Source: Methylobacterium tardum
GTDB lineage: Bacteria; Pseudomonadota; Alphaproteobacteria; Rhizobiales; Beijerinckiaceae
Length of the DNA: 64,000 nucleotides
Direction: 5' to 3'
NCBI RefSeq assembly: GCF_023546765.1
Contig: NZ_CP097484.1
Location: 5,628,501-5,692,500, forward strand
A program made the translations under genes and the position numbers. Shown in pieces: positions 8,412 to 17,800 of this stretch. The notes under the pieces are model-generated. The model was not told where the DNA came from. It saw nothing but the letters and a program-made list of their open reading frames with translations, and did not search any database. Position 1 is the stretch's first letter. Every line of letters starts with the position of its first letter.

Positions 8412-9637
8412 GCGGAAGGTTCGGCAATGAAGCTGAGATCGAAATCGAAATATGGCGGCTTTATCGTGATGATTTGCTTACTGAATGCGCGATAAGTCGC
8501 CGCAACTTCCGGCAAAATCTTTGCGCTGACCACATATCCCCCGGCCCGCGCGCGGTACATTCGTGCGGTCTCACACGGCGGCCCGAAAGTGTAGGGGGCT
8601 GCGTCTTGGAGCGCGTCGAGCACGACCGAGGTATGCGGCACAGCGTCGGAAGGGCTGATTGTGAACCGGCAGTCGACCTCTGGCGGTTCTTTAAGCGTGA
8701 CAATTGGTATGTCGAGCTTAGTCCATTTATCGAAGGAAAGACTGCGCAGGTCGCGGCCGCGCTTGTTATTGGCTTCGTCAACGAGCCGCGCCATGGCTTC
8801 TGCCATAGAGCCGATCGTTACCGTCCATCGATCGCCGCTCGGCCCCCGGATGAGATCGGCTCCCCCCCCGCTCAAGCACGCCAACACATCTGCTCCAAAA
8901 GCCGAAATACCGCATGGGAGAAGCGAGCCGAACGCGGGTCGGCCGACCGAGGCGCCGAAGAAGATCGGGGCGACGCGATCGTCTCGCCCTCCCTCGCTTA
9001 TATCCCAAATCGTCGCTGGCACCGGGTTGGCGAGCGCCTGGATACCCCTGACGTCTGTGCGACAGGCATCGACGAAATAGAATTGGGTTCGCGCCCGGCA
9101 CTCGAACGGCGGCTCGGCCATGCCGTTGTAGATCTCGATAAAGTCAATAGCGCGGCCGAGAAGTGACTCACTTGGGTCGAGGAAATCTGCGAGTAGAAGC
9201 AGTGAGTCCCCACGCGTCCGCTGTATTCCGTGACCGGAATAGTAGAAGAGCGTCGCGCCGGTTGGATCCTGCGAAGCGTCGATGCGCCAGGCGCGGACCG
9301 CCCGCTTCAAATTCGCCAACGTGGCCGGCAGACAATTTGCAAGCACCGGATGCTCGTAGGCCTCGACCTCGCTAGGTGACGCGAGTAGGCGGATGGTGCG
9401 CACCGGCCAGGCGAGCTCGGCGGACGGCTCAAGTAGCCACCGCTGAATTTCGCTTGCCGTCCGAGCAGCCGAGTCGAGCTGATCGAGACCGTAATTGTTC
9501 TGTTGCTCCTCTTCGCCTCCTTTGAGGAACTTGTAAGAGCTGATGCCAATGAGTAGGGCATGCAGACCCGGCCCATCGTCTGCGGAGCGGTAGATCAGAC
9601 CCGTGGAATCGGGCGACACAGTCACACCCTGCGCCAT
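8408..9637 (-). CDS. Metacaspase-like cysteine protease (peptidase C14 fold)
   Basis: The 409-residue protein has the caspase-fold core: first strand LHALLIGISSY (residues 25-35), catalytic His in FYYSGHG (H136) and catalytic Cys in FYFVDACR (C192). These are the order and spacing of peptidase C14. After about residue 300 a beta-rich domain without recognised homology follows; it may bind a partner or hold the protease inactive. No export signal is seen. The gene starts 2 nt after the lysozyme-like gene and overlaps the next gene, so three proteins are made from one transcript. Prokaryotic caspase-like proteases commonly act as executioners in conflict systems; that role here is inferred from context. 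Confidence 0.88.
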   Translation of the reverse strand: MAQGVTVSPDSTGLIYRSADDGPGLHALLIGISSYKFLKGGEEEQQNNYGLDQLDSAARTASEIQRWLLEPSAELAWPVRTIRLLASPSEVEAYEHPVLANCLPATLANLKRAVRAWRIDASQDPTGATLFYYSGHGIQRTRGDSLLLLADFLDPSESLLGRAIDFIEIYNGMAEPPFECRARTQFYFVDACRTDVRGIQALANPVPATIWDISEGGRDDRVAPIFFGASVGRPAFGSLLPCGISAFGADVLACLSGGGADLIRGPSGDRWTVTIGSMAEAMARLVDEANNKRGRDLRSLSFDKWTKLDIPIVTLKEPPEVDCRFTISPSDAVPHTSVVLDALQDAAPYTFGPPCETARMYRARAGGYVVSAKILPEVAATYRAFSKQIITIKPPYFDFDLSFIAEPSA

Positions 9638-9639
9638 TT

Positions 9640-11511
9640 CTAAGCTCCGAGAATTGACCAGTCGAGCGCCACATCGAGCGAGGGCGTGTAAATGCCGTCC
9701 GACCGTCCCTGCGCGCGCTTCTTCTGGAGCGCGTGAAGCGCGGCAGACGTCGCCGGACCGAATTCACCATCGGGAGCACTGATACCCAGCTTTTCCTGCA
9801 TGGCACGCACGCGCTCGCCGGACGAACCGAAGCGCAGCCGCCTCGGCGGTGCGCTTCTCGCGAGCGCAGCCTCGGCGCCGGTGAGCAGCATATAGAAATA
9901 CGGGGCTCCAGGGGTGCCTGCTGGTCCAACTTGGCCAGCCATCTCGCGGAATTTCGCCCACGGTCCCCTGTGGTCACCAGCGGGGCTCGCCGAGCCGACC
10001 ACCACTTGGCAGCCGACCGACGAGAATGCTGCCGTCGTTTGAAAGAACGTCGGGTGTATGTTGTCACCAGGGGTGCAGACGTGCGCCATATCGCCGAGTG
10101 AGTACTCGAGGTCAGCTGAGCTGCGGCGTACCACGACCTCTCTGAAGACGCTTGCCGTCTTCCGGAGCAAGAAGCAGCCCGGCTTCCCGTTATGGGTGCC
10201 GACAATATAGCCGTAGAGACCAGTCGAGAGCAGGTTTCCCCTGTCGTGTTTCGCGCGCCATGACACGACCGCCGCAGCATTCGGTACCGTAGATCCGGCG
10301 AACACTGCGATCTGGCTCTTTGCGCGGTCCCAGACGCCGAGGACGCAGCGCGCCACCTGATGGTCAGGGCGGATATCGCGAAGCGTCACCGACTCTGAGA
10401 AGCCGCCGCCGCCATCGACGATAGCACAGCCGCGCAGGCCAAAAAGGATTCGGGCACCGTCGGGCAGCGCGAAGTCGTTGGCCTCGCTCAGCGCTTCCAG
10501 CGCAGCGGCGTTGAGCCGGAAAAGTCCACCGGTCGGGGGCGCCTCGACGAGATGCGCGTAATCCGGAGACCTTTCGTCCTCAGCCCAGCGGACCGCCGCC
10601 GCGCTGATCGCCGGCGCAAAATCGAACGCGTCGGCCTGTCCCTCGAATTCTGCGCCATCGGGCGCCTCTTGGTCGTCAGAGGTGCCAGGTATTCCCGCGC
10701 CGGAACCGTCATCATCAGAAAGGTCGAAACTTGGGACAAAGGGCGCGGATTGCGTCGTGAGACCGTAGGCGAACAGCGCTGCCTCGTTCTTGCGTCGCCT
10801 CGTCATCTCGGCCTCGATAGCCGTGCCACGCCAAAGCCGCGTCATCGAACGTATTAGGTCCGGGATTCCAGTAAACTGCTTCGCCGCCATGGCGTCCTTT
10901 ATCGCGCGCATTTCGCGATAGCGGTCCTTCGGATCCTTCGCCGGATTCCACCGGATCGCGAAGGAAGCGCCGCGATTGAACGTGAGAGAAACAAGCGCGC
11001 CGAAGCTATCAGGCGAGAGTTCATCGGTGTTTGCAAGCGACGACATCGTCAGAAGCACGAACTTCGGAAGCGTGCGGGCTTTGAAGACGCGCTCTGACAT
11101 GTCCCAAGACACGCGTATGTCCGACATTGACGCGGCGAGCGCCGCCAGCGCCGGGTCGCCGTGGCGGCCGCATGCCCTCGCGAGCCGGTCTAAAGAATTG
11201 CTGCCGAGCTCGGCCCAGTCACGGCGCAGGTCAGCGGCAGAAACATACCCGATGTCGTATCCGAACCCGATCGTGACGCCGGACGCTCCGGCCGGCCAGA
11301 TTGGCCGCGCTTTGATCACCTTTTCATAGAACGGGCGGCCGCCTGTCTCATGGCGGACGATAAGCGCCAAAGCCGCGTCCGACACCGGCAAGGGCGCCAC
11401 CCCGAAATCGGGCACGAAGGGCTCTTGTTCGGCGTCGGCGATTTCCGCTTCGCGGTCGGCCAGCGCCTGAAAATCGTAACCGCTCTCGCTCGGATAGCCC
11501 GTATCGTTCAT
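9640..11511 (-). CDS. Lysozyme-like muramidase with C-terminal peptidoglycan-binding domain
   Basis: The start is placed at the ATG at 11511 because it is preceded by a GGGAGAAGAG ribosome site; the frame is open 92 codons further but without family character. The 623-residue product has a lysozyme-like domain at about 45-270 (RHETGGRPFYE with probable catalytic Glu55, then GVTIGFGYDIGY, later SLTFNRG), as in phage-type lysozymes. A middle domain (about 370-550) is unrecognised. A PG_binding_1-type repeat closes the protein (about 558-623, RLRFGSSGERVRAMQEKLGI). No signal peptide is visible, which is odd for a wall hydrolase and suggests release by lysis or a dedicated route. It heads the operon with the metacaspase. 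Confidence 0.78.
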   Translation of the reverse strand: MNDTGYPSESGYDFQALADREAEIADAEQEPFVPDFGVAPLPVSDAALALIVRHETGGRPFYEKVIKARPIWPAGASGVTIGFGYDIGYVSAADLRRDWAELGSNSLDRLARACGRHGDPALAALAASMSDIRVSWDMSERVFKARTLPKFVLLTMSSLANTDELSPDSFGALVSLTFNRGASFAIRWNPAKDPKDRYREMRAIKDAMAAKQFTGIPDLIRSMTRLWRGTAIEAEMTRRRKNEAALFAYGLTTQSAPFVPSFDLSDDDGSGAGIPGTSDDQEAPDGAEFEGQADAFDFAPAISAAAVRWAEDERSPDYAHLVEAPPTGGLFRLNAAALEALSEANDFALPDGARILFGLRGCAIVDGGGGFSESVTLRDIRPDHQVARCVLGVWDRAKSQIAVFAGSTVPNAAAVVSWRAKHDRGNLLSTGLYGYIVGTHNGKPGCFLLRKTASVFREVVVRRSSADLEYSLGDMAHVCTPGDNIHPTFFQTTAAFSSVGCQVVVGSASPAGDHRGPWAKFREMAGQVGPAGTPGAPYFYMLLTGAEAALARSAPPRRLRFGSSGERVRAMQEKLGISAPDGEFGPATSAALHALQKKRAQGRSDGIYTPSLDVALDWSILGA

Positions 11512-11990
11512 GTCTCTTCTCCCGCTTCCCCTGGAGCGACGATCGATTCGAGATGGTCCCATCCGCTGCTTTGAAATGGCGAGACAGTCTAACTTGACTT
11601 CCGAGAAAATCCAGCCATTATTATCTCCGCAGCTCAATATCCATCTGACGTTAGATGCGGCTCGTTGCCAGGATTCGCGCGGCTTTACGTCTAAGTTTGT
11701 ACAAACCGTACTGTGTCCGATTTTAGAGTTATCTCGGATATCTCTCGCAACGATAATCGAGTTCAGAGCTCTAAGACCAAACCTCAAAGTTTGTTGGGTT
11801 GAGATGAGAGCGCAATAGAATGATTTGGGATAATTGACGCGCTCTGGCGGTCATCTTTCGCGGTGCCGCCGGTACTTTCTCTTTTGTTGGCGTGCTCGGT
11901 GCTCCTCATTTCGACGGCAGTCGGCCTTCCGATCTGACGCGGCACGATACGCCCGAGAGTGCTGTTGATCGATTGTAAGGTGAGACGGCG
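11512..11990. promoter_or_regulatory. Divergent intergenic region between the two conflict-type operons
   Basis: About 480 bases separate the divergent starts at 11511 and 11991 and hold no supported gene. The stretch around 11580-11830 is AT-rich compared with the flanks, as expected for two back-to-back promoters. A shared control region for both operons is an inference from layout; I see no clear operator repeat. Confidence 0.4.
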
Positions 11991-13292
11991 ATGTCAGTCG
12001 TAACCTGGCCTGGGCAAAACCGACCTTATGCTCTCTTGTGCTTCGACGCGGACGGTGCCGAAAGGCCCGCGAGCGGTGGCATCGCGTCTGAAGCGCTGCT
12101 GAATGCCTCGGCAGACCCTACCGATATCTTTATTAATATCCACGGCTGGATGGGTGATATCCCAGCCGCAATCGACCAATATAACCGCTGGTTCAGCTCT
12201 CTACTCGCGCTTCACGATGTCAGCGCGCGTCTTGCTACATTTCGGCCGCAGGGCTTCGTACCGATGTTGGTGGGGCTGCACTGGCCGAGCCTGCCCTGGG
12301 GCGACGAGGAATTGCCCGCTGCGGCGAGCTTTTCACCACCAGAAGGGCGGGAGGTTGATGCACTCGCCGACGCTTATGCCGGACGGTTAGGCGAGCGACC
12401 GGGACTACGTGAAGCGCTCAAGGTCATCATCGCCAACGCGCTCGCCGACAGTGCGCCCCAGACGATGCCGGAGACCGTTCGAGCGGCCTATGAGGCGCTC
12501 GACCTGATGATGACTGAGCTTACCGTCGGCGGCCCGACTGCGCAGCCGGGCGCTGACAACCCTCCCTTCGACGCGCCTGCAATTTTCGAGGCGTCAAGCA
12601 GCGGTCCAGCTTCGTTTGGACTTGAGAGGTTCGGCTCTCTGCTCGCTCCGCTCCAGATGCTGTCGTTCTGGAAAATGAAGGATCGCGCGCGGAGCCTCGG
12701 TGAGGTGAGCTTCCACTCGCTCTTACGGCGACTCGCGGACCGCTATCCAATGGCGCGGCTGCACGTGATGGGACATAGCTTCGGATGCATCGCCGCCTCC
12801 GCGGCGATTGCCGGGGGACCGGGTGTACAGGGCAACCAAATCGCTTCGCTTGCCCTTATTCAGGGTGCGCTTTCACTCTGGTCCTACGGCTCGAACAACG
12901 ACTACGGCAGCGGACGTGGCTATTTCGAGCGGTTGATCGGGGGCCGGCTCGCCGACGGCCCCATTGTCACGACACAGAGCCGCCACGACCGCGCCCTATC
13001 GTATTTCTACCCGCTCGGCGCCGCAGCGCGGTGGCAGATTGACTTTGATGCGGGCAAACTGCCGCGATTTGGCGCTCTGGGCATCTACGGCGCACAAGGC
13101 CTCGGCGCTCCTGTCCGCAACATTGCGATCCTCGACGCGGGTGACGCCTATGACCTTGCAGGTGGGGCCATTCATAACATCGAAGCGAGCCGCGCCATCT
13201 GCCGCGGTGACGGCGTGAGCGGCGCACATAGCGACATTGCTGGACCCGAGGTCGCGCACCTCATCTGGAGCGCCGCAGTGGCAACAGGATAG
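11991..13292 (+). CDS. Alpha/beta hydrolase (lipase/esterase-like)
   Basis: The 433-residue protein has an oxyanion-loop motif (IFINIHGWMGD, 46-56) and the nucleophile elbow GHSFG (261-265, Ser263). A late acidic/His region (ILDAGDAYD, GAHSDI) could supply Asp and His. The long insert at about 105-225 between strand and elbow is unlike standard esterases and may form a lid. No signal peptide is seen. The gene lies 6 nt upstream of the C25-like protease, so they form an operon. The substrate is unknown. Membrane lipid is an attractive guess because lipases are common effectors in conflict systems, but the sequence alone does not show it. Confidence 0.8.
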   Translation: MSVVTWPGQNRPYALLCFDADGAERPASGGIASEALLNASADPTDIFINIHGWMGDIPAAIDQYNRWFSSLLALHDVSARLATFRPQGFVPMLVGLHWPSLPWGDEELPAAASFSPPEGREVDALADAYAGRLGERPGLREALKVIIANALADSAPQTMPETVRAAYEALDLMMTELTVGGPTAQPGADNPPFDAPAIFEASSSGPASFGLERFGSLLAPLQMLSFWKMKDRARSLGEVSFHSLLRRLADRYPMARLHVMGHSFGCIAASAAIAGGPGVQGNQIASLALIQGALSLWSYGSNNDYGSGRGYFERLIGGRLADGPIVTTQSRHDRALSYFYPLGAAARWQIDFDAGKLPRFGALGIYGAQGLGAPVRNIAILDAGDAYDLAGGAIHNIEASRAICRGDGVSGAHSDIAGPEVAHLIWSAAVATG

Positions 13293-13298
13293 GAGCAC

Positions 13299-14723
13299 GT
13301 GGTGGCGGAACGTGACGTCGCGAGCGCGAAGTTCGCGTCATTCGGCATTGACGCCGAGACGAGCAGGCCTCTCCCGGATCCCGATCCCTCGGGCTTTGCC
13401 AAGCGAGCCTCGACGGACGCCAATGATCCCGCGGCGATCCGGCGGCACGAAGACGCAATGACCTTCGGGACGGTCGTTGAGGTCAATGAGGAGGATCTCT
13501 CCAGCAGCGGGTGGGGGATTGTATTTGCTGCTGCCGACCCCAGGGCGGAAGAAATCGAGAACGCACTCGCCCCGTTGATTGAGCATCGAAAGATGCAAGC
13601 TGGCTTGCAGTTCCGCATTTTCAAACATGACCAGGGGGTTCGGGAAGGCGACACGGCCGAGGCATGGCTCGAACGGCTTGATATCGGCCTTGATCTAGTC
13701 GAGCCCGCCAAGGGAGCGCCGTATTATCTTCTGTTGATCGGCGATCTAGAGCAAATCACCGCCGAATTTCAGTATCGAATAGACCTGTATTGGGCCGTTG
13801 GACGGATACATTTCGACACGCTGGAAGCTTATCAGAACTATGCTGCCAACGTGGTTCGTTATGAGACCGCGCAATCGATCCCGCACCGACGCACAGCAGC
13901 AGTCTTCGCACCGAGGCATCTTGGCGACCAAGCAACGGAGATGTTTAACGAGATGGTCGCTGCGCCGCTCGTCGCCACCGCGCCACTGAACGATTTCTCC
14001 TGGGAACCGATGCTCGCTGCGGCCGCGACCAAGGCAGCGTTCTCGGAGCTTATCACCGGCAAGCGTGATTGCGGTTTGCCGGCGCTGCTTTTCAGCGGCG
14101 GACATGGAATGGCTTTCCCGCCCGAAGACCCGCTGCTTCCGGTCACCCAAGGCGCGCTCGTCTGCCAAGACTGGCGTGGGCCCGGGACAAAAATAGAAGC
14201 CAGCCATTGGTTTGCAGCCTCCGACCTGCCTGAAGGCGGCGTAGCGGCAGGAGCAATCCACCTACTGTTTGCCTGCTACGGCGGCGGATATAGTGCGACG
14301 GATACCTTTCGCGATCGAGGAGCTGCGCGCCGCATTGCTGATCGCCCTGGAATTGCGCGGCTTCTCCAGGCGATGCTCGGGCGAGCGGACGGCGGACCGC
14401 TCGCGGTGATCGCGCACATTGATCGAGCCTTCGCCTATAGCTTCGCGACGCTGAGGATGGGCGAGCAGGCACAGGGCTTTCGCAGCGTCCTATTTGCGCT
14501 GATGCTAGGTCGGCGAGTTGGCAGCGCGCTCGATCGTTTCAGCGTCAAGTGGGCCTCCATCGCGACCCAGATCGCTGATCTTTCCCGGTCTCAAGAAACG
14601 GGGGAAACGGATCGAAAGCTTTTACAGCTCTGGATCGCCCGCGATGATGCTCGCAACTACATCGTATTTGGCGATCCGGCGGTGCGCCTGCACCCGTCCA
14701 TTACGAAATCCGCCCCTCGGTAG
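13299..14723 (+). CDS. Gingipain (peptidase C25)-like caspase-fold protease
   Basis: The 474-residue protein begins at a GTG right after a GGAG site. Motifs appear in the order of family C25: YYLLLIGDLEQI (142-153), WAVGRI (165-170), then FSGGHG with candidate catalytic His269, then LLFACYGGG with candidate catalytic Cys326, and a final YIVFGDPAVRL (454-464). GDPxxRL near the end is a C25 hallmark. Unlike gingipains there is no signal peptide, so the protein probably works in the cytosol. The family call is from motifs only. With the metacaspase on the other side of the divergent promoter, this gives two different caspase-fold proteases in one locus. Confidence 0.75.
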   Translation: MVAERDVASAKFASFGIDAETSRPLPDPDPSGFAKRASTDANDPAAIRRHEDAMTFGTVVEVNEEDLSSSGWGIVFAAADPRAEEIENALAPLIEHRKMQAGLQFRIFKHDQGVREGDTAEAWLERLDIGLDLVEPAKGAPYYLLLIGDLEQITAEFQYRIDLYWAVGRIHFDTLEAYQNYAANVVRYETAQSIPHRRTAAVFAPRHLGDQATEMFNEMVAAPLVATAPLNDFSWEPMLAAAATKAAFSELITGKRDCGLPALLFSGGHGMAFPPEDPLLPVTQGALVCQDWRGPGTKIEASHWFAASDLPEGGVAAGAIHLLFACYGGGYSATDTFRDRGAARRIADRPGIARLLQAMLGRADGGPLAVIAHIDRAFAYSFATLRMGEQAQGFRSVLFALMLGRRVGSALDRFSVKWASIATQIADLSRSQETGETDRKLLQLWIARDDARNYIVFGDPAVRLHPSITKSAPR

Positions 14724-14862
14724 ACGCCAGGCACCCGTCGCGAGGGGCTGCTTCCGACCCGTAAGAGACCCTTCGAAGGTCATATCGCAGGCCGCTTAAT
14801 GGAATAAAGACGTACGATCGGCCGCTTCCGGATGAACGTCTCAAGCGTAGTCGACAGCAGCA

Positions 14863-17800
14863 TTAATCGGATATATGTGCTGCTGCGGTTGTCTTTGAGC
14901 GCCTTCGTGATCGTCTGCGTGCTTCAAGCCGCTTGATAAATTCATCACTGGTCGCGTGATCACCTCGATGCGCAGCTATAAGGCTTAATCGATCACGAAT
15001 TAACGCTGCATGGTTGATGGGCCATGTCTCGGCAATGCGCAAGTATGCCCCACGAAATCGCGGATCAGCAAGATGTGCCTCGGCCGAGTCCAGATCGCAA
15101 CGAAATGCCGCAGATATGAAAAAATCCCAGACGCGGTCGTGTCGGAATTGGATGCGCTCCTCTATACCGGCAACTCCTTTCACTGCCCGACGAACAAGGA
15201 GCCTTGCTCTCAGGAGGCTGGATGTCTCTGCAGGAAACTCATCAGGTTTAAACCAGTTTCGATCTACCAATCTCATCTCGACCGCGTGCCGTCCAAAAGA
15301 CTTAAGTGGAAACGACATACCGGTTATGCTACGGTAGCCTGGCTCGCCCGTGACACCCTCATCGGCAATGCGAAAAGCTTCGCCGATGAGCGCTGTCGCT
15401 GACGGCATGTCTCCTCGAGCGAGCAGATCTGCGGCGAAGGCGAGATCGAAAGGGTTGGACAGCATGAGCTCGGCTGCCCGCCGGTCATGCGGGCTCGGCG
15501 CCTCATCCAATGCACGACGCAGGAAGGCTGAGACGGCAGCTGTATAGTCTGCTCCGTGGCACTTCTGTGTCTCGTCGGCTCCAACCGGGCGAGAGGAAAG
15601 AAAACTCTCCGCCTCCGCCCGATCTAGCGGCAGAAGGTCAATCTGTTGCGATGGCTGTGCTGGTTCCCACTCAATCGGTTGCGTAGTCAAGATCACGCGA
15701 CCCCTAGACATTTCGCGCGCAAAGCTTCCTATTTTTTCCCGAGTATCGGCTGATACCTCATTTAGGCCATCCACGATTGCAATCAACGCTCCAGTATAGA
15801 CGAGGCTGCGCACGAAATCTGTGCTTTGAATATCGTGAATCGTCCGCGCTATTGCAGTATCAACGCCGTTGGAGCAGTCGCGAGCTAGGAGGTAAGCCAC
15901 AGGATGGGAGGCTGTTGCGGTCAGCCAACGCACAGCGCTGGTCTTGCCAAGTCCAGCCTCACCGCGAATTACGACCGTTCCGCGCAAGTTTGGCAGAATG
16001 CGATCTATCGGAACGGGATCACCTCCGTTGAGCCGAGCTCTTGTGCTGAAATAGCCGAGCTGCCAAAACTCCTCTATTCGGGCGGCTGCGATTAGGTCGG
16101 CGCGGAATGGGATAAGAAGTCTTCGCCTGAGCGGCGGCATAATCAACAGGAGCAATGGAACAAACCATAGGCTCATCGCACTGCGTGCCTGAGCATTCCA
16201 GAAAAACACAGCTTGAATGGTTCTCGAATATGGAAATAAAACCAGAAAAGCTGTCCAAAATGCCGTCCATCCAGCAAGAGACCAAGTAAACCACCGCATA
16301 AATGGCGCGAAATTCTCCTGCATAAGATGGTCGGCAAGGGCCCTTTGGTAGGCAGAATTACTTTCTTGAAACTTCTTCAAGAGATGCTCTAGAGTGTGCT
16401 TCTGGTCCAGCGTCCAGCACCGCTGTACTAGACCGTCAGATGGCAGATACTGGAGCCACTTGAGCCCTAAACTCACCAATTGGCTCCATGTGCCTGCCTC
16501 TTTTAGCGTGTGGCACGCAGCATAGACAATACTCATCGCTCTGGCTTCTGCCTCATCCCGAAGACCGGGTGTGGAGACAAGGGCTGGCCAATGCTGCAGT
16601 AGCAGAGACAGAGTCGCATGAGCAGCATCCGGATTATTACGAACCTGATCTATCGGAGGAGCTAATGGCCAACCGAGCCAGGAGAGAAGTGTCTCAGCCT
16701 GTTCGTTGCGGGCGTCGGCGCCCGTCGCAATGTGGCCCGCTGCCCGCAACCGTCCTACGGCAGTTGCTCCGCGATCATGAATTAACTGAATTGCGCCAAT
16801 AGCTGTCGATGCGCTGCCAGGGCCCGCTCGTATGAGTACCTTCATGGTGGCATTTCGCAACTCGTTGTCGCTGTCTGCAAGGAGGAGCAGGAGCTTGTCC
16901 ACGACAGCGTCGGTTCTTGCTCTCAGCGGCAAGCGTGCCAGCGCGTCCACCGTGGCCTTACGCACAACTTCTTCACGATCTGCGAGCAGGGGCAGAATCT
17001 TGTCCACGATAGTGCTCGTTGGCGTTTGCTTTCCGATACTGACGAGTGCATCCACCGAGGTCTTCCTCACATCTTCGTTTTGATCAGTGAGGAGGGGCAG
17101 TAGCTTGTCTATGACAGCATCAGAGTGCGCTCCGAGGGGCAGGCGTGCCAGAACGTTCGCGGTAACTTTGCGCACATCGTTGTCGCCATCAGAGAGGAGG
17201 GGCAGGAGCTTGCCTACGACAATGTCACTTTGCCCTCCCAGCGGCAGTTGCCCCAGCGCGCTCACCGCGGCTTTGCGCACAATTCCGCGGTCAGCTGCGA
17301 GCAGGGGCAGGAGCTTGCCCACGACAGTATCGGTCCGCGCTCCCAACGGCAGGCGCGCTAGCGCGTCCGCGGTGGCAGCACGGACCTCACCCCAGGAATC
17401 TGCGAGGAGTGGCAAGAGCTTGCCCACGATCGTGTCAGCTCTCACTCCTGACTGAAGTTTTGAGAGTGCGTTCACCGCGCTCCAGCGCACAGATCCTTGA
17501 GAATCATCGAGGAGGAGCAGGAGCTTGTCCACGACCGCATCGGTCCGTGCTCCCAGTGGCAGGCGTGCCAGCGCATTCACTGCGGCGGCGCGTGTATACA
17601 AATCGCTATGTACGAGGAGTTGCAGGAGATTGTCGACTATAACAGCGGCATCGACTCGCTCTTGTTTTCCGATACCGGCGAGTACTTCTTCCACTCCCGT
17701 TTGGATGCTCCACTCGCGTTGTTTGAGGAGAGGCACGATCTTGCCGGCAATAATGTCGGTTTGCGTTCCGAGCGACAGATTTGTCAGCGCGTCCACCGCG

